Shown here: in pieces, positions 1 through 8,136 of the stretch
Layout of the letters: every line of letters begins with the position of its first letter
Numbering within the stretch: the first letter of the stretch is position 1
Source: Pseudonocardiales bacterium
GTDB lineage: Bacteria > Actinomycetota > Actinomycetes > Mycobacteriales > QHCD01
NCBI GenBank assembly: GCA_003244255.1
Contig: QHCD01000035.1
Span: 1 to 64,000, forward strand
DNA length: 64,000 nucleotides
Direction of reading: 5' to 3'
Notes under the pieces: model-generated
Told to the model about the DNA's origin: nothing
The model's database searches: none
The model's input: only the letters and a program-made list of their open reading frames with translations
Translations under genes and position numbers: made by a program

Positions 1-1967
1 ACCAACGCGTGCGGACCGTCCTTGGCGAGGTCGAAGACCAGCTGGCCGGCCGCCCGCTCGCCGACGACGAATTGGGTGCTGCGCGGCCTCGCCTCCCAGC
101 GGTGGCGGATCCGCCTGCCGTCCGGCCGGGACAGCCCGAGCAGCGGCAACAGCCGCGACGTGGCAGGCGGTGTCGTGGCCGCGCGCCCGGCGGCCGCGCC
201 GTCGACCAGCGGCGCGAGCGCGCGAGCGACCTCCTCGGCGTGCGCCACGCTGACGCCGTCGACACGGACGCCGCCGATCGGCGCAGCGCCCGGCAGGTCG
301 ACCCGCAGGCGGGTACCGACCTCGCCTTCGAAGGCGACGATCCCCCTGCACCGCGCCGGCAGCCGGTGCACGCTGCGGTCGACGCACACGACGAAGACCC
401 CGCTACCCGGCCCGGCCTCGAGCAGCGGCTCCAGCAGTGCAGCGTCGATGTCGGCGGCGCCGTCGACGACGACGATCGTGGCGGGTGTCCGGCGACCCGG
501 CTCGGGGCCCGCGCCAGCGGTAGCGGGCGGCGCGAGGCCGCGGGCGAGCTCCCCGAGCAGCTGCCGGACCCCGTCCGGGTCGAACGCGGCGGCCGGCGTC
601 GCCGGATCGCCCAGGTGTGGCAGCCAGCGGCACCAGCGCCATCGCTGGGCCGACTCTGGCGTCCCGACGAGCGCCAGCCGCAGCTCGGCGGGACTGTGCA
701 GCACCGCGAGCTGGGTGAGGACGGCGCGCATCAACGCATCGGCCGGTGGCTGCGGCCCGGCGACCCCCAGCACACCGGTCGTCGCCACCGGAACGCACAC
801 CGGCACGTCGTGCGCGCAGCCGGCCGCCGGGAGATCGGCCCCCGACCCGCCGCCCGCGGGTTCGATCGCGACGTCGGCCGGATGTTCGATCGCGATGTCG
901 TCCGGGTGCTCGATCGCGATGTCGGCTGGCCGGTCGCAGCGGCCGATGCGCACGAGGAGCGTGTCCGGATCGCCGGGCCGGCGTTCCCATAGCCGCCCGC
1001 CCGGGCCGTCGGCGATCCGCGCGATCGTCGCCGGATCGGGTGCCGCCGCTCGCGACCGGCGCTGGTAGGCCTCGACGGCGTCGGCCAACCGCCGCCGCGC
1101 CTCGGCGGAGCTGCGCCGGTAGGTGGTGAGCTCGACCCGGCGGCTGCGCCGGCCGCCGATGCGGTCGGACACCGTCGTGGCCACCATCATCACCGGTGAC
1201 AGCACCGCGAATGCCAGGTACTGGGGGGCGTGCATCAGCACCGCCATGCCGACGCCGAGCGCGAGCGGCACTAGCGCGCCGATCACGGGCAGCCGCCCGG
1301 CGCGGCGCCGGCGCGGCGCGGCCGGCACGACGACGTGCTCCCGTTCGGGCGGCCGCACGAGGCGGGGCGGCCGGCTGACGACGATGGTGCCGTCGGCGAG
1401 CTCGCGGCGCAGCACCCGAGGCTCGGCCGCCGGCGACAGGCAGAGCGCGGTTTCACCGACGCGCAGGATCGCTCCCGCCGCCCATGGCATGGGGCTCCGG
1501 CCAACTGGAGCGCCGTCGAGCGCCGTGCCGTTGGTCGATCCGAGATCGCACACGGTGACACCCCGCGGCCCCACCTCGACCGCCAGGTGCCGCCGGGACA
1601 GGTCGGGGTCACCGACGACGATGTCCGCGGCGTCGTCCCGCCCGACGGTGCGGCGCCCGCGAGGCAGCGCGTGCCGGCCGCCGGAGTCCGGCCCCCCGAC
1701 GACGCGCAGCTCCAGCCCCCCGGGCCGTGGTGCACGGTCGCTCGCGGGGACACCGACGCCGACGACGTCGCCGGTTCGCAGCCCGGGGCCGCCCAGCGGT
1801 GCCGAGGGCGGCAGCTTTCGGCGTCCCGCGTGTAAGTCGGTCGGGGACCTGCCGGCTGCCGCGGCCAGTGCGGCGCGCACCGCCTCGACGGGTGTCGACT
1901 CCGGCGCGCGTACCTCGACGTCCACCGGCTCGCCGCCGGCGGGGCGCAGGGTCAGCACGACGCGCAT
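1..1967 (-). CDS. FHA-domain FtsK/SpoIIIE ATPase (EccC/EssC-type), 3' part missing
   Basis: The gene runs off the left edge, so only the N-terminal 655 codons are present. An N-terminal segment (about 1-75) precedes an FHA domain (about 84-178) with the conserved GRDDAADIVV, SRRH and STNGT elements. Two hydrophobic segments follow (about 225-265), then a long linker. The last visible residues, DLAKDGPHAL, are the lead-in to the Walker A loop of FtsK/EccC ATPases, so the ATPase domains lie outside the window. The ATG at 1967 is the first start in frame. FHA plus two membrane helices plus FtsK is the layout of the type VII secretion motor (EssC/EccC), and a WXG100 protein lies about 1.1 kb away. 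Role as secretion motor is inferred; a solitary FtsK-like pump is the alternative. Confidence 0.85.
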   Translation of the reverse strand, partial: MRVVLTLRPAGGEPVDVEVRAPESTPVEAVRAALAAAAGRSPTDLHAGRRKLPPSAPLGGPGLRTGDVVGVGVPASDRAPRPGGLELRVVGGPDSGGRHALPRGRRTVGRDDAADIVVGDPDLSRRHLAVEVGPRGVTVCDLGSTNGTALDGAPVGRSPMPWAAGAILRVGETALCLSPAAEPRVLRRELADGTIVVSRPPRLVRPPEREHVVVPAAPRRRRAGRLPVIGALVPLALGVGMAVLMHAPQYLAFAVLSPVMMVATTVSDRIGGRRSRRVELTTYRRSSAEARRRLADAVEAYQRRSRAAAPDPATIARIADGPGGRLWERRPGDPDTLLVRIGRCDRPADIAIEHPDDIAIEHPADVAIEPAGGGSGADLPAAGCAHDVPVCVPVATTGVLGVAGPQPPADALMRAVLTQLAVLHSPAELRLALVGTPESAQRWRWCRWLPHLGDPATPAAAFDPDGVRQLLGELARGLAPPATAGAGPEPGRRTPATIVVVDGAADIDAALLEPLLEAGPGSGVFVVCVDRSVHRLPARCRGIVAFEGEVGTRLRVDLPGAAPIGGVRVDGVSVAHAEEVARALAPLVDGAAAGRAATTPPATSRLLPLLGLSRPDGRRIRHRWEARPRSTQFVVGERAAGQLVFDLAKDGPHAL
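861..932. repeat. Three 24-bp in-frame tandem repeats inside the FHA-FtsK gene
   Basis: Units start at 861, 885 and 909 and each contains TCGATCGCGA. They encode a thrice-repeated DIAIEHP-like heptad-plus-one in the linker between the membrane segments and the ATPase region. The copies are nearly identical, which suggests recent expansion or slippage. Confidence 0.8.
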
Positions 1968-2136
1968 CGGCCCAGTGTCGGCCGCTCGCGAGGTGCACGC
2001 GGCCGCCACCGCGGCCGGCTGTGGACAACCGGCATGGGACACTGGCGTCCCGTGCCACTAGCCTCGGCGGGGGGGCCGGCTGCCCATACCGCCCGCCGCG
2101 AGATCACGCCCCGCTGGAGCTGGAAACGAGGCAGCG

Positions 2137-2946
2137 ATGCCGGTCGAGCGACCCGATCCGGCCGGCGGCCGGTCCTTCGGCGAGGAGGGCGCGCGCCTCT
2201 CCTATGGCAGCTACCTGCGGCTGCCCGCGCTGCTCGCCCAGCAGGTGACCGAGTCCGAACCGGCGGCACACGACGAGCTGCTGTTCATCACCATCCATCA
2301 GGTCTACGAGCTCTGGTTCAAGCTGCTGCTGCACGAGCTGGGCGACGCGCGCGACGCGATGCTCGCCGGCGAGGCCTATCGGCCGCGGCTGCGGCTGGCC
2401 CGCGCCCGCGTGATCGAGCGGCTGCTGGTCGACCAGATCGACATCGTCGAGACGATGACGCCGCAGGACTTCCTGGCCTTCCGGGCGCTACTTGCACCGG
2501 CGAGCGGCTTCCAGTCGGTGCAGTTCCGCGAGGTGGAGTTCGTCTCCGGCGCCAAGGACGAGGCGTTCGTGGCGCGCCTGCACGACGCGACCGACGACGA
2601 GCGCGCCCGGCTGGTCGCCCGGCTCGCCGAACCGACCCTCTGGGACGGCTACCTCGCGCTGCTGCAGGCCGCCGGGTTCGCCGTAGACACCGGTGCGGCG
2701 CGCCGCGCGGCGCTTGCGTCGGTGAGCCGGGACCGCGACCGCTACGGCGCGCTCTGGGACCTGGCCGAGGCGCTGGTTGACCACGACGAGCAGTGGGCGC
2801 TGTGGCGGTCGAGGCACGTGTTGATGGTCGAACGGATGATCGGGCGTAAGTCCGGAACCGGAGGATCCACAGGTGCGCCGTATCTGGCGACGCGGCTGAA
2901 CCTGCGGTTCTATCCTGAGCTGTGGGAGCTCCGCTCGCACCTTTGA
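2137..2946 (+). CDS. kynA: Tryptophan 2,3-dioxygenase
   Basis: A 269-residue cytosolic haem dioxygenase that opens the indole ring of L-tryptophan to N-formylkynurenine, the first step of the kynurenine pathway. The family signatures are all visible: YGSYLRLP near residue 25, HDELLFITIHQVYELWFK at about 45-63, FRALLAPASGFQSVQFRE at about 118-135, and the haem-ligand region RHVLMVERMIG followed by GTGGSTGAPYL near the C-terminus. Length matches bacterial TDO. The ATG at 2137 has GAGG six bases upstream. The next genes of the pathway (kynureninase, formamidase) are not adjacent, and the gene is divergent from the FtsK-like gene, so it may be a single transcription unit. Confidence 0.95.
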   Translation: MPVERPDPAGGRSFGEEGARLSYGSYLRLPALLAQQVTESEPAAHDELLFITIHQVYELWFKLLLHELGDARDAMLAGEAYRPRLRLARARVIERLLVDQIDIVETMTPQDFLAFRALLAPASGFQSVQFREVEFVSGAKDEAFVARLHDATDDERARLVARLAEPTLWDGYLALLQAAGFAVDTGAARRAALASVSRDRDRYGALWDLAEALVDHDEQWALWRSRHVLMVERMIGRKSGTGGSTGAPYLATRLNLRFYPELWELRSHL

Positions 2947-3008
2947 GGGGGATCGCCAACCGGCGACAACGGGACACAAGGGATTTTAACCGTTTTTACC
3001 GCTAGATA

Positions 3009-3036
3009 TTGCATTCCGTCTCAAGGTGCGTACAGT
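3009..3036 (+). promoter_or_regulatory. Putative sigma-A-type promoter of the WXG100 gene
   Basis: TTGCAT (3009-3014), a 16-bp spacer and TACAGT (3031-3036) lie in an unusually AT-rich patch (about 2975-3020) between kynA and the WXG100 gene. The predicted start of transcription is about 50 nt before the ATG at 3094. Confidence 0.45.
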
Positions 3037-3093
3037 CGGAACCGAATCGCCCGAGCCCGGTGCTACCGGGACATCACAACGGAGGTAATCACC

Positions 3094-3390
3094 ATGCCAG
3101 GTGGAATCAAGGTCACGCCCGAGCAGCTGCAGGCCCTGTCCGCGCAGTGCCACCAGAAGGCCGGCGACCTGCAGGGCACGTCCGAGGCGCTGCGCAGCCA
3201 GGTCCAGGGCGTCGTCGGCAGCGACTGGTCCTCGACCGCGTCGGCGCAGTTCGAGCAGCTGCACCAGAAGTGGCAGACGAGCCAGAAGGACATGCACGAG
3301 GCACTGACGGGCATCGGCCGGCTGCTCTCCAACGCGGGCAACGCCTACAGCGACAGCGAAGGCCAGATCAGCAACATGTTCAAGGTCTGA
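3094..3390 (+). CDS. WXG100 family (ESAT-6-like) protein
   Basis: A 98-residue all-helical protein without a signal peptide, the usual size of type VII secretion substrates. It forms a predicted helix-turn-helix hairpin; the turn reads SDWSSTAS near residue 47-54, so the canonical W-X-G is W-S-S, lacking the glycine. The C-terminal part contains YSDSE, which fits the YxxxD/E export signal. The ribosome site GGAGGT seven bases before the ATG is strong. Members work as dimers exported by EccC/EssC ATPases; the FHA-FtsK gene nearby is the likely partner, although it is transcribed in the opposite direction. The stop codon overlaps the end of the convergent HTTM gene by 11 bp. Confidence 0.9.
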   Translation: MPGGIKVTPEQLQALSAQCHQKAGDLQGTSEALRSQVQGVVGSDWSSTASAQFEQLHQKWQTSQKDMHEALTGIGRLLSNAGNAYSDSEGQISNMFKV

Positions 3391-4312
3391 TCGCGCTCGA
3401 CGCCATGCCGGTCCCTGCGACCCCCGCGCGTCGCGCCGGGGGTCGCAGTGGGTCTGCGGCCAGCCGTGGTCGGCGTAACCGCAGCCGGTCCCACGGCAGC
3501 ATCGAGGTCATCGCCACCAGGTGCGGCCAGAAGATGATGCTGATGCCGGCGAACGTCGCGAGATGGAAGCTCAGCAGACCGGCCACGACGAGCACTCGAG
3601 CCCGATCCGAACGGGCGAAGAGCAGCAACGGCGAGAGCAGCTCGCCGCCGATCATCAGGAACTGACCGGCCTCCAGCAGGTGCGGCTGGTGCAGCAGCCA
3701 GCCGGATGCGAAGGTACCGCGCCGGACGATCGCGCGAGCCAGCGTCGCACCCGTCGGCCAGTCCAATCCGCCGAAGCGGATCTTCGCCCACGCGGCCAGA
3801 AAATAGGTCAGCACCACCGAGACCTGAACGCACCGCATCGCCCAGCCGGCCGCCTCCGAGCGGGTCGGGTCGTCGCGGCGGACGCGGCCGATCGTCGGCA
3901 GTACGGCGAGGGCCACCAGGTAGGCGAACCGGTCGTGATCGACCTTGCCATAGGACATCGCGATCACCATCCACTCGCCGTACAGGGCGAGGACGGCGAC
4001 GCCCAGCAGACGTGGAGCCCGTCCGGTCGCCGCGGCCACCGAGGTGATCACCAGCGCGAGCCCGACGGCCATGACGACGGCGTGCGTCGGCGTCGGCAGG
4101 TGCAGCAGCCGGCCCACCACCAGTGGTTGGTAGAGAGCCGTCGGCACCCGCGCGTGGGCCCACACCCACGGGGTGAGCACCAGCACGTCGAGCGGTGCGA
4201 ACAGGTAGACGATCGTGCGGAAGACCGCGACCCGGGCGAGCGGCACTGGTTCGAACCACCAGCCCCGAAGGGCCGCCGGCAGGCCGCCGCGCGCGCCGGT
4301 CGACGTCGTCAT
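3380..4312 (-). CDS. HTTM-domain (gamma-carboxylase-like) multi-pass membrane protein
   Basis: A 310-residue integral membrane protein with about seven to eight hydrophobic segments, beginning WWFEPVPLARVAVFRTIVYLFAPLDV, which is typical of the HTTM (horizontally transferred transmembrane) domain related to vitamin K-dependent gamma-carboxylase. FLAAWAKIRFGGLDWPTG and a late region rich in FHLATFAGISIIFWPHLVAM also fit. The carboxylase activity itself is not established for bacterial HTTM proteins. I chose the ATG at 4312, which overlaps the stop of the upstream NUDIX fusion (ATGA), so the pair is translationally coupled. The last ~35 residues are basic and low in complexity. Confidence 0.8.
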   Translation of the reverse strand: MTTSTGARGGLPAALRGWWFEPVPLARVAVFRTIVYLFAPLDVLVLTPWVWAHARVPTALYQPLVVGRLLHLPTPTHAVVMAVGLALVITSVAAATGRAPRLLGVAVLALYGEWMVIAMSYGKVDHDRFAYLVALAVLPTIGRVRRDDPTRSEAAGWAMRCVQVSVVLTYFLAAWAKIRFGGLDWPTGATLARAIVRRGTFASGWLLHQPHLLEAGQFLMIGGELLSPLLLFARSDRARVLVVAGLLSFHLATFAGISIIFWPHLVAMTSMLPWDRLRLRRPRLAADPLRPPARRAGVAGTGMASSAIRP

Positions 4313-5181
4313 GTGGGTGGCCCGCCACCGGGGTGAGCCGGTGGCGACGGCAGGACCCAGGTCGCCAGCACGATCTCGGTCGAAGCTCCGTGCACCGCGC
4401 CGTGCCGCAGGCCCTGGTCGTGGCGGAGGAGCTCGACGCGCCGCAGCGACACGCCAGGGTGGCGGTGTTCGTACGCCGCCGCGAGCAGGACCAGCAGCTC
4501 GGGGTGGTGTTCGAACCGGCCGACTTGGCCCTCCACCTCCGCTCCTCGCAGTCTGGTTCCGGTGCCGGAGATCGCCACCTGCCGGCCGGCCGCCGTAACG
4601 CCGTCGATCGTCACCGAGCTGACCGGGCCATCCGGCCGGTCGCGGGTCGAGTACATCCGGAACGGCCCGAACGGGAATGCGCTGTCCTGCCCCACCAGCG
4701 ATCCCGCGACCAGCAGGCCGAGCACGACGGCGGTGGCGCCGCCGCGGATCGCGACACCGCGTCGGCGCACCCGCGCCGTTCGGCCGAACGCGCCCCACTC
4801 GCTCAGCAGGGCGGCAAGATCCGGCGTTGTCGGCAGTGTCGCGAGCGCGTCGACGTCGAACCAGCCAACGTCAGCGGCGTCGTCACCCGCCGTGAGCTCA
4901 CCGCCGACGACGTCGCACGCGTAGTCGCTGTTGTCGTAGACCTCGCCGGGCTCGCGGCCGGCCAGCTCGACCGAGCCGACAAGCTCGCCCACCTTGACCC
5001 GCAGGCCGGTCTCCTCGAGCACCTCCCTGGCGACGGCGACCCGGTCGTCCTCGCCCGCTTCGACATGTCCGCCGGGGATCGACCAGCTGCCTGCCGATGG
5101 TGGACGCGCTCGGTTGACCAGCAGCAGCCGGTCGCGGTCGACGACGACCGCGCCGACGGTCCGGGCGCGGGTCGGCGGCAC
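4309..5181 (-). CDS. NUDIX hydrolase fused to a membrane-anchored C-terminal domain
   Basis: This 290-residue protein has an N-terminal NUDIX domain (about 1-132) with an intact box at 38-60: GHVEAGE, then REVLEETGL, matching GX5EX7REUXEEXGU. NUDIX enzymes hydrolyse nucleoside diphosphates linked to another moiety; the substrate is unknown. After residue 135 comes a hydrophobic helix (VVLGLLVAGSLV) followed by FPFGPFRMYSTRD and a soluble tail. Motifs like FPFxPFxMYS recur, from memory, in proteins encoded next to HTTM genes, so the second half is probably the HTTM partner and the first half an added enzyme. Start is GTG at 5181, preceded by TAGCCT at leaderless spacing. A missed frameshift joining two genes is the alternative; the frame is clean. 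Confidence 0.75.
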   Translation of the reverse strand: MPPTRARTVGAVVVDRDRLLLVNRARPPSAGSWSIPGGHVEAGEDDRVAVAREVLEETGLRVKVGELVGSVELAGREPGEVYDNSDYACDVVGGELTAGDDAADVGWFDVDALATLPTTPDLAALLSEWGAFGRTARVRRRGVAIRGGATAVVLGLLVAGSLVGQDSAFPFGPFRMYSTRDRPDGPVSSVTIDGVTAAGRQVAISGTGTRLRGAEVEGQVGRFEHHPELLVLLAAAYEHRHPGVSLRRVELLRHDQGLRHGAVHGASTEIVLATWVLPSPPAHPGGGPPT

Positions 5182-5187
5182 GGCGTA

Positions 5188-5193
5188 AGGCTA
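5188..5193 (-). promoter_or_regulatory. -10 box for leaderless NUDIX-HTTM transcript
   Basis: TAGCCT on the minus strand ends six bases before the GTG at 5181, so transcription would begin at the start codon; no ribosome site is seen. Confidence 0.4.
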
Positions 5194-5301
5194 CGTCCGG
5201 GGCCGTCCCGTGCGGCGTCGTCCGCAGCGGGTAGTCCCGGGCGGGTGGTCGGGCGCGCCCGCGGGTTGACCGGTGCGGCCGGCGCCTGCACTCTCGGTGC
5301 C

Positions 5302-5925
5302 GTGTCGCGCCGCCCGGAGTGTCCGCGCTGTGCCGGCGCCGTGCTGCCGCCGAGCGCGTTCTCGAGCAGCTGGCGCTGTGACCGGCACGGCGTGGTCGCG
5401 CCGCTGCACCTGTTTGCCTCGGCGTCGCCGGAAGCGATCGACATGGTCCGCCGGCTGACCCACGTGCCGATGTGGCTGCCGGCACCGATGCCGGTCGGCT
5501 GGTCGGTGACCGGACTGGGCTACGCCGGCGACGACCGATCCGGTGCGCGGGCCACGCTGGTGGCCTGCTCGGGACCGGCACCGCTCGGCGGTCCGGCCGA
5601 CCTGCTGCTCGTCGCCGAGGAGCCCGGCGTCGGCCTCGGCGCCGGATACGCGGGCATCGACGGTCCGGACCCCGGCCCGCAGCTGGAGGAACAGCGGGCC
5701 GGGATCGTGCGCACCCAGGGCCACCCGACCGCGCTCTGGCCGATCTCGGGGGTCTCCGATCGCTGCGCCGTTGTCGGAGAGGCGGCCGGGCTGTGGCTCT
5801 GGGCGATCCTCTGGCCGGCGCCGGCCGGCTACCTGCTCGCCGAGGACCTGCGCCTGAACGACCTGCGGGAGGGCACTCCCGGTGACCTCCCGGTGGGGCC
5901 GACGTCACCGCGGCTGCGACGCTGA
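5302..5925 (+). CDS. DUF6758 family protein
   Basis: A 207-residue protein of unknown function. It opens with a short zinc-ribbon-like stretch (CPRCAG near residue 7-12, CDRHG near 28-32), followed by the family core with VGWSVTGLGYAGDDRSGARAT, ACSGPAPLGG, LLVAEEPGVGLGAGYAGIDGPDPG and a W-rich end, LWLWAILWP. This agrees with my memory of streptomycete DUF6758 proteins, which often sit beside a PHP-domain gene as here. GTG at 5302 is chosen because it directly precedes the cysteine motif; upstream in-frame sequence lies over the divergent promoter. It ends four bases before the PHP gene, so the two are likely co-transcribed. Confidence 0.75.
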   Translation: MSRRPECPRCAGAVLPPSAFSSSWRCDRHGVVAPLHLFASASPEAIDMVRRLTHVPMWLPAPMPVGWSVTGLGYAGDDRSGARATLVACSGPAPLGGPADLLLVAEEPGVGLGAGYAGIDGPDPGPQLEEQRAGIVRTQGHPTALWPISGVSDRCAVVGEAAGLWLWAILWPAPAGYLLAEDLRLNDLREGTPGDLPVGPTSPRLRR

Positions 5926-5929
5926 CGTC

Positions 5930-6787
5930 ATGATGCGCATCGACCTGCACACCCATACGAGCGCGTCCGACGGCACCGATGAACCGCGCAGTGTCGGCGT
6001 GCTGGCAGCGGCCGTCGGGCTCGACGTCGTCGCCGTCACCGATCACGACACCACGGCCGGTTGGGACGCCGCGATCGCGGGCGCGCCGGCCGGGGTGAGG
6101 GTCGTCCCCGGCGTCGAGTTCTCCTGCGTCGTCGGCGAGGGCGAGCGCCGAGTCTCGGTGCACCTGCTGGGTTACCTGTTCGACCGGGCCGAGCCGCGGT
6201 TCGCCGCCGAGCGGCGGCGGCTGCGACTGGATCGCACCGACCGAGGCCGGCGCATCGTCGAACGGCTGACCACGGCCGGTGTACCGATCGAGTGGCCGGC
6301 CGTGCAGCGGCTGGCCGGAGGCGCGCCGATCGGCCGCCCGCACATCGCGGGCGCGCTGGTCACCGCTGGCGCGTCTTCGACGGTGGACGATGCGTTCGAG
6401 ACGTGGCTGCGCCCGGGCGGTCCCTACTACGTGCGCAAGCGCGACGTCGACGTCCGGGACGGCATCGCGATGGTGCTCGCGGCCGGCGGCGTGCCGGTGT
6501 TCGCACATCCGCGCGCCCGCAAGCGTGGGCGGGTCGTGACCGACGACGTGATCCGCGAACTCGCCGCCGCCGGACTGGCCGGGATCGAGGTCGACCACGT
6601 CGACCACGACGCGGCCGACCGCGTCGAGCTGCGGACCCTGGCCGGGGAACTCGGGCTGATCATGACGGGGTCCAGTGACTACCACGGCACTAACAAGGCC
6701 GTGCCTCTCGGCGCGAATACGACCGATCCGCAGGCGTATGCAGAAATCTGTCGCCGGGCCAGCGGTACACAGCCCGCGCGCTGCTAG
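5930..6787 (+). CDS. PHP-domain metal-dependent phosphoesterase
   Basis: A 285-residue protein of the polymerase-and-histidinol-phosphatase superfamily. Metal ligands are visible in order: DLHTHTSASDGT (residues 4-15), AVTDHDT, PGVEFSC, a late FAHPRA, and SSDYHG near the C-terminus. Such enzymes hydrolyse phosphomonoesters or 3',5'-nucleotide phosphates; homologues of this size include the YciV/RNase AM type, but the substrate cannot be read here. Two ATGs occur in tandem at 5930 and 5933; either may be used. It follows the DUF6758 gene with a four-base gap. Confidence 0.88.
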   Translation: MMRIDLHTHTSASDGTDEPRSVGVLAAAVGLDVVAVTDHDTTAGWDAAIAGAPAGVRVVPGVEFSCVVGEGERRVSVHLLGYLFDRAEPRFAAERRRLRLDRTDRGRRIVERLTTAGVPIEWPAVQRLAGGAPIGRPHIAGALVTAGASSTVDDAFETWLRPGGPYYVRKRDVDVRDGIAMVLAAGGVPVFAHPRARKRGRVVTDDVIRELAAAGLAGIEVDHVDHDAADRVELRTLAGELGLIMTGSSDYHGTNKAVPLGANTTDPQAYAEICRRASGTQPARC

Positions 6788-6810
6788 AGCGAGCCCGCCG
6801 CTCGCCCGGC

Positions 6811-6816
6811 TACCGT
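6811..6816 (+). promoter_or_regulatory. -10 box for leaderless transcript
   Basis: TACCGT lies six bases before the ATG at 6823, with no ribosome site between, a spacing that suggests a leaderless mRNA. Confidence 0.35.
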
Positions 6817-6822
6817 GGTGGC

Positions 6823-8136
6823 ATGAGACGTCTCGCAACGGTGGCCGCGCTCGCCCTTCTTGCTGTCCCAGCGGCGATCCTGGCGGTCGCCGGCCCGGCG
6901 TCGGCCGACGCCGCGAGCGATGCGGCCAACGCCCTGAGCAGCGATCACCGGGTCTACGTCGCGAAGGGCGCGGCGGTGACGCTGGATTCCGGTGCGGTCG
7001 ACGCCGCGCAGGTCAACATCGTCGTTGCGGGGCTGCCGCCCGGCAGCGGCGACGCGTTCTCGAACGCGAAGACGATCCTCCCGAAGGTGTTCGGCTCAGC
7101 CGAGGGGATCGTGATCGTGATCGGCGGCACCGACGGGCTGCAGGTCGCGTCCGACACCAACTACCCGGGCGGCGCTGGCAGCGCGATTCGGTCGGCCGGC
7201 AAGGCGGCGCTTGCCGACCACCCGCTCCGCAAGGGCGGCAACGCAACCGAGCTGATCAGGGCCGCGGTGTCCAACATCAACGCAGCGGCGCCATCGGGCT
7301 CGGCCAACGGCTCGCCGTCGTCATCGGGCAGCTCCGGCTCGAATAGCCATGCCGGCCTGATCGCGCTGGTGGTGATCGTGGTGCTGCTGGCCGGCGGCGT
7401 CGGCGGCTGGCTGGTGACTCGACGTCGCCGGGAGCAGCGCCGGCTGCAGGGCCGGCGCGCCGAGGTGGTCTCGCTCTATGACCGGCTCGGCGCCGATGTG
7501 AGCAACCTCGACCCAGGTGAGGACAAGATCGCCAGACAGGCGCTGGCCGACGCCTCGGAGCGCTACACCGCGACCGGCTCGCAGCTGGAGGGGGCCGACA
7601 CCGACGGCGAGTACGACGCCGCGCGGCGCACCGCGCTCGAGGGCCTGCAGGCCGCCCGAACGGTACGTACCCAGCTCGGCCTCGATCCCGGCCCGGAGCT
7701 GCCGGAGATCGCGCCGAAACGCGCGGACACCCTCGACGCCGAGAAGGAGTTCGCCGTCGGCGACCGCACCGTGCGCGGGTATCCGGCCTACCAGCCGGGG
7801 GCGCCGTACTACTTCGGCGGCGGCGGGGGATACGGCTCTGGCTGGTACTCCTTCCCGTTCTGGGAGACCATGCTGATCGGCTCCATGCTCGGCGGCGGTT
7901 TCGGCTACGGCGGCTTCGGCGGCGGCTTCGGCGGCGGCTACGGCTCCGGGTACGACTCCGGCTTCGACGCGGGCTACGACCAGGCCGGCGGCGGCTCGGG
8001 CGGTGGCGGCGACTGGGGCGGCGGCGGTGGCGACTGGGGCGGTGGCGGCGGCGGTGGCGACTGGGGCGGTGGCGGCGGCGGCGGCGACTGGGGCGGTGGC
8101 GGCGGCGGCGGCGACGGTGGTGGCGGCGGCTGGTGA
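6823..8136 (+). CDS. Secreted/anchored membrane protein with Gly-Trp-Asp-rich tail
   Basis: A 437-residue envelope protein. A signal peptide (about 1-29, ending ASA-DA) leads to a TPM-like extracellular region (about 30-150) that resembles the N-terminal domain of actinobacterial DUF4350/TPM proteins. A Ser/Gly linker and one transmembrane helix (about 183-203, LIALVVIVVLLAGGVGGWLV) follow, then a basic, helical cytoplasmic segment. The last ~130 residues are glycine-rich with GGGGDW repeats. Many TPM proteins share this signal peptide, helix and Gly-rich tail, but I do not see the full domain signature, so the family is tentative. The stop codon overlaps the start of the nuclease gene (GTGA). 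Confidence 0.7.
   Translation: MRRLATVAALALLAVPAAILAVAGPASADAASDAANALSSDHRVYVAKGAAVTLDSGAVDAAQVNIVVAGLPPGSGDAFSNAKTILPKVFGSAEGIVIVIGGTDGLQVASDTNYPGGAGSAIRSAGKAALADHPLRKGGNATELIRAAVSNINAAAPSGSANGSPSSSGSSGSNSHAGLIALVVIVVLLAGGVGGWLVTRRRREQRRLQGRRAEVVSLYDRLGADVSNLDPGEDKIARQALADASERYTATGSQLEGADTDGEYDAARRTALEGLQAARTVRTQLGLDPGPELPEIAPKRADTLDAEKEFAVGDRTVRGYPAYQPGAPYYFGGGGGYGSGWYSFPFWETMLIGSMLGGGFGYGGFGGGFGGGYGSGYDSGFDAGYDQAGGGSGGGGDWGGGGGDWGGGGGGGDWGGGGGGGDWGGGGGGGDGGGGGW
8000..8132. repeat. GGC/GGT microrepeat encoding GGGGGGDW units
   Basis: Four to five units of about 15-24 bp, each ending in GACTGG (Asp-Trp), encode the Gly-rich tail. Such a run is prone to slippage, and its length may differ between strains. 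Confidence 0.8.

Noticed and set aside
1-2061. Several long plus-strand ORFs (for example 9-992, 22-1068, 1123-2061)
   Set aside because: They are antisense or frame-shifted readings of the minus-strand FHA-FtsK gene, Arg/Ala/Pro-rich and without domain features.
4898-6838. 646-codon minus-strand ORF opposite DUF6758 and PHP genes
   Set aside because: No motif, spans three real genes and their promoter, typical shadow ORF.
8000-8132. Possible CRISPR-like or satellite array
   Set aside because: The repeats are in frame and encode the Gly-Trp-Asp tail of the membrane protein; no spacers.
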